NCBI RefSeq assembly: GCF_006439015.1
Contig: NZ_RCZG01000026.1
Coordinates: 1-40,540 of the forward strand
Reading direction: 5' to 3'
Origin: Mycolicibacterium hodleri
Lineage (GTDB): Bacteria > Actinomycetota > Actinomycetes > Mycobacteriales > Mycobacteriaceae
Length of the DNA: 40,540 nucleotides
The translations under genes were made by a program, and so were the position numbers. Below the pieces are notes generated by a model. It made no database searches. It saw only the letters and a program-made list of their open reading frames with translations, and was not told the origin of the DNA. This document shows positions 34,701 to 40,540 of the stretch, one piece after another (position 1 is the stretch's first letter; the number at the start of each line of letters is the position of its first letter).

Positions 34701-37630
34701 TCTACCTCTCCACCGCCGAAGCCGACCCGCACCGGTTGCTCTCCCCCAAGGCCACCCACCCCGACACCGCCGTCGACGTCCTCACCCGCGCCCTGGCCCG
34801 CGACGGCGCCCAAGTCTCGGCCACCACCGCCGCGCGCCAGGCGGCTGATCCGGCCGCGCGGCTCCAAGCGGCAGCCGACATGTTCCACGACGCGCTCGGG
34901 GTGGCAGCCGAGCACCGCCTCGGCGTCGGTGCCCGCGACCGCCTCGACGTCATCGCCGACCAGGTGATCCCCCAGCTGAGCACACGCGAAGCCTGGCCCG
35001 TCCTGCGCCGCAACCTCGCCGTCCAGGCGCTCGACGGAGCCCCACCCCGCCAGCTGCTCGTCGACGCACTGGCCAAGGGCAGCGTCGACGACGCCGTAGA
35101 CCCGGCCGCCGTATTGGATCACCGCATCGACCCCACCGGCACCCATTCCTCCGGCACCGGTGTCCTGCGCTGGCTGCCCGCCATCCCCGCCGCGCTGCGC
35201 GACGACCCGACCTGGGGCGCCTACCTAGCTGACCGCGAACGTCTCGTCGAGAAGCTCGCCGACGACATCCGAGCACGGGCGAAGGTCTGGACCAACGCGA
35301 CCGCCCCCGTCTGGGCACGCCCGCTGATCACCGTCAACCGCGCGCTGACCGCAGAGATCGCGGTGTTCCGCGCTGCCGCAGGTGTTCCCGCGGCCGACAC
35401 CCGCCTGACCGGGCCGCGTCAGTACCCGGTGCAGACACGCGCCGTGCAGTCCTTGCTGCAGCGCCATGCCGCTGCCGCCATCGGACGGCGCAGCGCCGAC
35501 ACCACCCGCTGGAACGACCTCCTCGACGCCATCGACCCACGACTGCGCTCCGACGCCTACTGGCCCCAGCTCGCCGCGAAACTGGCTGAAGCCACCCGCG
35601 CCACACCCGATCTGCGCCAGATCATCACCACCGCCGCCCGCCGAGCATCACTGCCCGACGAGCTACCCGCCGCGGCTCTGTGGTGGCGCATCATCGGCGC
35701 GCTCTCGCCGACCGCCACCCTGGCCACCACCCATTCGCGGCTCCGCCCGACCTGGATCGCCGACCTCGACGCCGTGTTCGGCACCGTGCTCGCCGAAACC
35801 ATCGCCGCCGACCTCAACTGGCCGGCTCTCGTCACCGCCATCAACGCCGCCGACCCACACACCTGGACCCCGCGCGACCTGCTTCACCTCGCCGCCGAAC
35901 ACCTCGCCGACGCTGACGACGCGCACTCCATCCCGCCCGGCGACCTTGCCCGCCTCATCACCTACACCGTCGACGCCTTCACCCACCGCCTCCAGGCACA
36001 CCTGGGAACCGACATCCGCGACATCCCCACCCCCGAGGACGCCCCGCCCGATCCCGACGACGAGGCACCGTTCCCGCCCGACCCAGAAGACACCTCCATG
36101 GCTCCGGATACCTCCTTGCCGGCCGTCGACCTCGAGGCGACCCTGCCGGGAGCCAGCCACGTCTTCGAGTACGGGACGGGCCCCCTCGACGGGTTGCGAT
36201 TCGAAGATCTCTCGAAAACTCCCCCGCCGCGCGAATTACTCATCACCAGAGACGTCTTCAGCGATCTGCGCGAGGAATATCGGACCGTCTGCGGGAAGAT
36301 CGCACAGCTCGACGCCGACATTCCCGCCGGCCACGGCCCAGCCATGCGTGCCGCCGCCTCGGACCTCCTACGGATGCGTCGCCAGGTCGATGCCGACCGC
36401 CCCTACAGTCACGCCCTCACCGACGTGATGGAACAGTGGTCCGACGCCGATAGGGCCTACAGCGACACCCTGCGGATGATCGAGCACGCCCGCGCCGAGC
36501 TTGACCTTCTACGCGCCACCCCCGACGCCGACGAACTCGACATCGCCTCCGCCCGCGACCAGGTCACGTTCTACACCGGTCTGCTCCCCGAGCAGCCGCC
36601 TTCATCGGAGTTCAAGCAAGCCCTCGCCGACGCCCAAGCTGCCCGCGTCGCAGCCGCCGGCGGCCGCATCATCACCGAACGCGACATCACCGCGGCACGC
36701 GGCGACGCCGAACGCGCCGACGTGGCCACCCGCGACGAACTGCGCGCACGACGCCACACCCTGCGACGCCAGCTCGAGCGCGCCGAACGCGACATCGCCA
36801 CCGCCTTCGCCACCGCCCAAACCGCCGCCGCCGCCACCCTTGACGACCTTCTGGACTCGGCACGCGACGAGGTCGACCTACTCCGCTCCGCTGGCCACGT
36901 CGATTTCAATGGCACATCCCTGGCCATTACCGAATCATCACTGACAAAACACGACTCGTCGCTGGCCGCACGACTCAAAGCCTTGGCCGCCCAGCCCTAC
37001 CGACTCAGCTACGCCCGCGCCGACAGTGCCGACCCCGACACCATCGCAGCCCTTCACACACTCCGCTCCGCGGCGAACGCCAATCATCGAAAAGTGCTGT
37101 GGCTCAGCAGTACCGAGGAGGGTGCCACAGCCGCATACGATGCCGGAGTCGCCAACATCGCCGCTGTGTTCGGCAACGACGATTACGCCGAACAGCTGTG
37201 GTCACTAGGCACGAACGCCATCGTCATCATTGATGACCCGGCCAACGCCGAACCCGGGCAACTCGCCGCGGTCATCGGTTACATCACCAATCACGACGCC
37301 CGCGCCATCATCCTCGATCCCGCCGACGGCCGAGTCGGACCCAGCACCCCTGCACTTCGACTGCTGGCCCAGACGACGCCGTGGACCACCAACCTGACCG
37401 ACACCGCCCTCGAAGATCACCGAAGCGCGCCGACTCCTGCCGTCACACTGGCCGACCGACTCGGCCGCACCCACCTCAACGAACCATGGCGTCAGGTACT
37501 TGCCCAGTACGACACTGCGGCCCGCGCCATCCGATCCGCTCATCGACTACGCCTCACCCTGACCTGGCACGACCGCTCCCACAGCCGTGACGAAACCGAC
37601 AACTCGCTTGACACCGGCATCGACGATTGA
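31799..37630 (+). CDS. traA: MobF relaxase-helicase (TraA/TrwC type)
   Basis: About 1,943 residues. Near the N-terminus are the tyrosines of the TrwC relaxase domain (GDGYLYLVRQ, residues 14/16, and LADYYSAKGE, 37/38) and the metal-binding His motif DPDLHTHVAV (His285/287). Next comes an SF1 helicase: Walker A APAGTGKTTA (Lys625), Walker B VVDEAG (about 700), and motif VI YVAMTRG (about 956). After about 1,050 a long tail follows, with a Pro/Asp-rich linker (PPDPDDEAPFPPDPEDT, about 1410-1430), coiled segments and a terminal alpha/beta domain (IVIIDDPANAEPGQLAAVIG). It nicks oriT, holds the strand and unwinds the DNA during conjugation. ATG 31799 is chosen over the codons at 31802/31805; the frame is intact. 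Confidence 0.93.
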   Translation: MVMTLHKLTAGDGYLYLVRQVAAADSTERGRSSLADYYSAKGETPGRWLGRGLAALSDTGQCDVNPQVREDIWTVEAESGVSEAQMRALYGEGLHPNAERIEAYVAGLGMSNTQRAASRLGRAFLVREGEPELSRRLAVAFRDHNAESGAHWNATIAPEVRAQIRTRVSTDLFTEEYGRPPADDRERSGFIARNTRAHTTAVAGYDLTFSPVKSVSALWAIAPLAVADRIEAAHDAAVADVLEWLQDQATFTRVGANGVAQVDTEGLIAAAFTHRDSRAGDPDLHTHVAVSNKVSHVDANGVRRWLALDGQPLHRVTVAASELYNTRLEAHLIKGLGVRFIEQTRGRGKRPVREIAGISAELMSQWSTRRAAIEARTATLSTQFHADHGREPTHVEIIALAQQATLETREAKHEPRSLAEQRQVWRTQAAQVLGRNGLQRMLADVLAGPHPTRRVPTIDERWVVARAGEIITTVSQTRSTWQRHHVRAEALRVVRAHGVAHAVALTDRLTDTALSETFSVPHARVADAEMGEPVALRRRDGASVYHRHGIEVYTSRETLAAERRILVAVGRDDGRCATELDVELALADSAARGRTLNAGQVALVSDMATSGRRVALALAPAGTGKTTAMAVLADAWRTSGGHVIGLAPTADAAIVLGEDLGATTDTLDKYVWSTDPSTTTARPQWFTRIGPDTLIVVDEAGRASTAGLDALIADALTKGASVRLVGDDGQLSSISAGGVLRDIAEATDALTLSEVVRFTSPAEAAAGLALHDADPAGIGFYIDHHRVHVGTDETAADMAYEAWRADLAAGGDSILLAPTNDVINALNARARIDRLAADPEDATAPTVVLADGLEASVGDTIRTRKNNRRIAIGRTDFVRNGYRYTITEVLPGGGVKARHVRSGLVVTLPADYVAEHVTLGYAATIDSAQGLTAGRRDTKGTCHIVGSDTMTRQHLYVAMTRGTHENHLYLSTAEADPHRLLSPKATHPDTAVDVLTRALARDGAQVSATTAARQAADPAARLQAAADMFHDALGVAAEHRLGVGARDRLDVIADQVIPQLSTREAWPVLRRNLAVQALDGAPPRQLLVDALAKGSVDDAVDPAAVLDHRIDPTGTHSSGTGVLRWLPAIPAALRDDPTWGAYLADRERLVEKLADDIRARAKVWTNATAPVWARPLITVNRALTAEIAVFRAAAGVPAADTRLTGPRQYPVQTRAVQSLLQRHAAAAIGRRSADTTRWNDLLDAIDPRLRSDAYWPQLAAKLAEATRATPDLRQIITTAARRASLPDELPAAALWWRIIGALSPTATLATTHSRLRPTWIADLDAVFGTVLAETIAADLNWPALVTAINAADPHTWTPRDLLHLAAEHLADADDAHSIPPGDLARLITYTVDAFTHRLQAHLGTDIRDIPTPEDAPPDPDDEAPFPPDPEDTSMAPDTSLPAVDLEATLPGASHVFEYGTGPLDGLRFEDLSKTPPPRELLITRDVFSDLREEYRTVCGKIAQLDADIPAGHGPAMRAAASDLLRMRRQVDADRPYSHALTDVMEQWSDADRAYSDTLRMIEHARAELDLLRATPDADELDIASARDQVTFYTGLLPEQPPSSEFKQALADAQAARVAAAGGRIITERDITAARGDAERADVATRDELRARRHTLRRQLERAERDIATAFATAQTAAAATLDDLLDSARDEVDLLRSAGHVDFNGTSLAITESSLTKHDSSLAARLKALAAQPYRLSYARADSADPDTIAALHTLRSAANANHRKVLWLSSTEEGATAAYDAGVANIAAVFGNDDYAEQLWSLGTNAIVIIDDPANAEPGQLAAVIGYITNHDARAIILDPADGRVGPSTPALRLLAQTTPWTTNLTDTALEDHRSAPTPAVTLADRLGRTHLNEPWRQVLAQYDTAARAIRSAHRLRLTLTWHDRSHSRDETDNSLDTGIDD

Positions 37631-37902
37631 CGCGTTAGTGTCGGCACCGCGGTACCGTACGACGCCGCGGAACAGGTTGTCGCAGCTGAGTTCTCCCTGT
37701 ATTTGGGGTCGATTGGCGAGTACTCTCAACTGCAGGGATTCGATCTGCGAAGCGTCCCCCAGGAGGCCATGATGCCAGCGTCATCCGATCGCAGCTCAGC
37801 CTGCCCACATGCCCACCTTCGAACCTCTCGATGAGCAGGTCAATCTGGACCGGGGCGACGGACAACAAGTTGAGGCGAGTCCGTGCCTGCACCTTTGAGT
37901 CC

Positions 37903-38217
37903 ATGCCCTTGGAAACCGACCCTAAGATCCTGAGCGCCGTCCACAAGGTCTACACCACGGACCTCGGACTGCCCGATTACTGGACCGCCCCACAGCGAGC
38001 CGAGTTCATCGCCGACGAGGCTGAGAAGATCACCTGGATGGTGTGGGCTGAAGCGGGGACGACCGGCGAGCGCAGCATTCAGGATTGGACCCGCAGATCG
38101 GGCGGCCGTGCCCCAGACCGTGCTGTTCGGGGCACCTTGATGGCCGAGGCCCGCATCCAGGCCATCACCTCTGTGCTGAACACGGAACTCTATGAACAGA
38201 TCACTACTGACGCCTAG
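37903..38217 (+). CDS. Small protein downstream of the relaxase
   Basis: 104 residues, acidic to neutral. VHKVYTTDLGLPDYWTAPQR and IQDWTRRSGGRAPDRAVRGT form a plausible helical protein; no family recognised with certainty, though similar ORFs follow traA in mycobacterial plasmids as I recall. Preceded by GAGTCC, weak ribosome site. A 29-codon ORF at 37809-37898 ends 4 nt before it and might be a leader. Uncertain but coding. Confidence 0.5.
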   Translation: MPLETDPKILSAVHKVYTTDLGLPDYWTAPQRAEFIADEAEKITWMVWAEAGTTGERSIQDWTRRSGGRAPDRAVRGTLMAEARIQAITSVLNTELYEQITTDA

Positions 38218-38625
38218 CTCTTTGGCCGCGGGGTAAACGACACGCGGACGCCGGTGCACGACGCTCACCCCGACGTCAGGCAGCTTTCAATGGCGTTCTC
38301 AGCTCACGCCGTTCGTCGCCGACGATTTTGAAATCGCCTTCCATAAAGACAAACGGCGACAGACGAAGAATTCGTGTACCCAGCTGACCAATATGGCTCT
38401 GGTGGTGGACCGCGTGTCACGCGTCCGCCTACTTTCAGTCAATGCAGGAACATGCCCACGAGATGGCCTCAAGCCGCGAGCCCATGGCATGGGGCCAGAT
38501 AGCGCCGACCGTCATCTTGGCAATCGCCTGGAAGCAGCTGATCCGACATAATCGAACTGCATCACACGACCACAACCGCTTTCCGCAGACTTCTCGCCGA
38601 CTTCAGGATGAAGGAGGTGAAACAA
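38218..38625. other. No gene; hairpin present
   Basis: No family sequence. Near 38410-38430 CGCGTG-T-CACGCG, within GGAC/GTCC, is a strong hairpin that may end transcription from the left. The last 15 bp hold the ribosome site of the next gene. Confidence 0.45.
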
Positions 38626-38808
38626 TTGGAGAGCAACATCTTTGACGGACTACCGCTGTTGCTGGCTGTCCCCAGGGCTGCCGCAATTCTGGGTATCAGC
38701 CGTGCGGCAGCCTATCGTCTCGCCGCTTCTGGCGAACTACCAGTGCGCCGGCTTGGCGGGCGCGTTTACGTCGTCACCGCCGAGCTTCAGCACCTTATTG
38801 CCTCGTAA
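38626..38808 (+). CDS. Excisionase-type helix-turn-helix protein
   Basis: 60 residues: LAVPRAAAILGISRAAAYRL then LAASGELPVRRLGGRVYVV, a winged HTH of the MerR/Xis group with a C-terminal strand. The start is TTG at 38626: an excellent ribosome site AAGGAGG (38611-38617) lies 8 nt before it, whereas the ATG at 38608 has none. Position directly upstream of the integrase (207 bp) suggests a recombination directionality factor. Confidence 0.85.
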   Translation: MESNIFDGLPLLLAVPRAAAILGISRAAAYRLAASGELPVRRLGGRVYVVTAELQHLIAS

Positions 38809-39015
38809 ACGCCCGACCGGGTCAGGCGCCCGTTTAAGCAATCGCAACTATGCGGTCGTTATCCTTCGATGCGAGCCGACGTCGAGCCGCAGGCTCATTT
38901 CACGAGTGCCTCTGATTGTTGGGCTCGATGTCAGCCCCATGCTGCAACATGTAGTGAAACGTTCCGCCTGGGACACACTGTTGACGACACTCACACAGGC
39001 TTGCCAGGAGACCAG

Positions 39016-40245
39016 ATGGCCACGAATGAGGAACCACCACATTCGAAGCGCACTCGGCGAGTTGAGCCGATCACGCGACGAAACGCGAAGAATGGTGCCG
39101 TCAGCTACACATTTCAGATTGACATCGGCGTTCGGCCAGATGGTTCGCGTGACCGGCAGCGCTTCTCCTACCGGACTCTCGCTGAAGCTCGACGCGAGTA
39201 CCGCAAGATCGCGACCGAGGTCGCGACCGGATCATTTGTTAAGAGAGATAGCACAACGGTCGCCGACTACCTCACCGAATGGTTACAAGGGAGGCGTGAT
39301 GTCAGGCCCAACACGCTTGCGGGATATCGGCATTCACTCAAGCCGGTCATTGACGGCCTCGGCGGTATCGGTCTGCAACAGCTGCGAACCTCCGACATCG
39401 ACGCGTTGGTGACCTTGCGTCTTCACGGCGCTTCGGTCAGCCAGCGCGACAAGCGGGGCCGCCGCGCCGCCGAAGTGTTGGCGTTCTTGCGACAGCATCC
39501 GGATGGCAGACAGTACGGCGAGATCCTCGACGAGTTGGGGAAACCTGGCATTCGAGCTCTCGACCGGTTAGTAGTGTCGGGGAATGTGTCGCGCCCAGGG
39601 CGGGGTCGCTACATCGCTACTGATCCGAACGAGCCGGACCGTCCCAAGGTCCCGGGAAAAGTCAGCTCCCGGACCGTTGTGACAATGCTGGTCGTGTTGT
39701 CGTCAGCGTTGGACGACGCTATGAGAGCGGGTTTGGTGGCTCGAAACGTCGCGCGCCTAGTAAAGCGCCCAGGGGTAGAACACCACGAAATGTCAAGCTG
39801 GACACCGGAACAGGCCATACGGTTTCGCGAGCATGTGCGCGACGAGCGACTGGTCGCCTGCTGGTTGCTGACCTTAGCCGGCCTGCGTCGGTCGGAAATT
39901 CTCGGACTACGGTGGTCGGACGTTGACCTCGAAGCTGGCACCGTATCGGTGGCCCAAGGTCGCGTTGTGGTCGAGGGACGCGGCACTGTCACCGGTGATC
40001 CGAAATCCAAGCGGTCGCGCCGGGCGTTGCCGATGCCACTCGATGTGCTCAGTGCGCTGCGCGCGTTCAAAGTGCGCCAGGCTGAGGAACGCCTCGCGCT
40101 GCGCGAGAGATATCCCGACACCGGCCTCGTCGCGGTGAACGACGACGGTTCTCCCATTCGGCCCGAGACGTACTCCAACGACTTCTCTCGCCACGCGAAA
40201 GATGCTGGTGTCGCGGTGATCCGGTTGCACGACGTTCGCCATACT
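39016..40245 (+). pseudogene. Tyrosine integrase, interrupted by an IS21-family element
   Basis: From ATG 39016 (after AGGAGACCAG) the protein has the arm-binding, SAM-like core-binding and catalytic domains. Arg appears in LAGLRRSEILGLRW, Lys in SKRSRRALPMP, and H-x-x-R in RLHDVRHT. The sequence then becomes ECGHLTWPHFGL, which is insertion-element DNA, so the second His/Trp and the catalytic Tyr are absent and the enzyme is dead. Between the core-binding helices, LAFLRQHPDGRQYGEILDEL then RALDRLVVSGNVSRPGRGRY forms a winged-helix-like insert, not usual for this position. Confidence 0.85.
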
Positions 40246-40262
40246 GAGTGTGGTCACCTGAC

Positions 40263-40365
40263 TTGGCCCCACTTTGGTCTGTGCTCTTCACGAATTTTGG
40301 CCCCGGCGGGGTGGTGAGCATTCCGCTTGGGTGGGGTGCGGTGTGTCGTCACCAATGTTGGCCCC
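40263..40365. repeat. Three TTGGCCCC repeats at the IS21-type end
   Basis: Copies at 40263-40270, 40297-40304 and 40358-40365, spaced 34 and 61 nt. Nothing else in this stretch codes, so they are the element's transposase-binding sites. Confidence 0.7.
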
Positions 40366-40428
40366 ACCCTCGTTCAGATCATTCCTGTCGTTCGTCGTCC
40401 CCGGCGGTCGTCAGGGAGGTCGGTCAGG

Positions 40429-40540
40429 ATGCGGTCACGCGTGGAACTGTTCGAGAACATCAGGAGAGATCACCGGCTCGATGAGCGGTCGATCCGTGAG
40501 TTGGCGGATCGACACAAGGTGCATCGTCGGACGGTGCGCC
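40429..40540 (+). CDS. istA: IS21 transposase IstA, N-terminal part
   Basis: ATG 40429 is followed by RSRVELFENIRRDHRLDERS and IRELADRHKVHRRTVR, the N-terminal helix-turn-helix of IstA. The catalytic DDE core lies outside the window. Preceded by GGGAGGTCGGTCAGG. Same orientation as the interrupted integrase. Confidence 0.85.
   Translation, partial: MRSRVELFENIRRDHRLDERSIRELADRHKVHRRTVR

Larger units (their letters stand above)
40246..40540 (+). mobile_element. IS21-family element, left end (runs off the window)
   Basis: Begins in the integrase, at or near TGAGTGTGGTCACC. Three copies of TTGGCCCC (40263-40270, 40297-40304, 40358-40365) are the multiple terminal sub-repeats bound by IS21-type transposases. 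The istA gene starts at 40429. The right end is outside the window. Confidence 0.75.

Noticed and set aside
31637..35146. Very long open frame on the minus strand opposite the relaxase (1,169 codons)
   Set aside because: Gly/Arg/Val-rich composition and antisense mirror of GC-rich codons of a clear relaxase; no domains.
37809..37898. Small ORF before 37903
   Set aside because: Only 29 codons, no ribosome site, no recognised family; kept only as a note.
1..40540. tRNA genes, rRNA and CRISPR arrays
   Set aside because: No T-loop (GGTTCGANNCC) with a cloverleaf and no regularly spaced repeats were seen.

Overview
The window reads as high-GC actinobacterial DNA, most likely Mycobacterium/Mycolicibacterium. 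Support comes from the G/C-ending codons, the many GTG starts, a secreted cutinase, a DDN-type F420-dependent reductase, an NmrA/TetR/SDR-rich gene content, a PAS-ANTAR regulator, and a very large MobF (TraA/TrwC-type) relaxase of the kind carried by mycobacterial conjugative plasmids and integrated elements. It is an accessory region: an insertion sequence lies at each end, at least ten genes are broken, and a mobilisation/integration module fills the right third.

Layout. 1-0.3 kb: the 3' end of an IS3-family element that has removed the 5' end of a haloalkane-dehalogenase-like hydrolase. 1-6.4 kb: a glyoxalase/VOC gene flanked by two 33-nt direct repeats, a structured leader (palindrome, two hairpins, a Shine-Dalgarno-sequestering hairpin) before a small membrane ORF, an alpha/beta hydrolase that lacks its Ser and His catalytic residues, an intact and a broken RibD-C/DHFR-type reductase, an Asp23/Gls24 remnant, and a cutinase with a small membrane protein. 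6.4-21.4 kb: a dense set of small-molecule redox and hydrolytic genes with their own regulators. It holds an XRE/MmyB-type regulator divergent from an SDR; an SRPBCC-SnoaL fusion; an isochorismatase-type hydrolase; a haloalkane dehalogenase; NmrA proteins; a bicupin; an MDR quinone reductase; three TetR-type regulators or remnants; an Old Yellow Enzyme; a second SDR; a DDN-type protein; and broken SDR and FAD-oxidase genes. Two of these genes (OYE and SDR) share a 17-nt near-palindromic operator-like site. I read this stretch as a decaying catabolic/detoxification cluster for an unknown, possibly halogenated or enone-containing compound. 22-26 kb: DUF309, a cyclopropane-fatty-acid-synthase remnant, PAS-ANTAR, and a divergent SRPBCC/TetR pair.

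26.3-29.7 kb: an island of poorly characterised genes: a DUF5677-like protein, an internally deleted GNAT running in frame into an unknown helical protein, a DUF488 protein, and a convergent zinc-motif protein interrupted by an in-frame amber codon. Two very similar inverted repeats (24312-24335 and 29977-29998, arms ATGGATAAY) bracket the 24.4-29.9 kb segment.

30-40.5 kb: a mobile-element backbone: a small coiled protein divergent from a roughly 1,940-residue relaxase-helicase, a C-rich strand-asymmetric region between them with two inverted repeats (candidate oriT), a small accessory ORF, an excisionase-type HTH protein, and a tyrosine integrase. The integrase carries an unusual winged-helix-like insertion and has lost its catalytic tyrosine to an IS21-family insertion, whose istA gene runs off the window. 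The element probably can no longer integrate or excise by itself.

The strongest candidates for undescribed biology are the bracketed 26.3-29.7 kb gene group, the shared operator linking OYE and SDR, and the integrase with an internal winged-helix domain.
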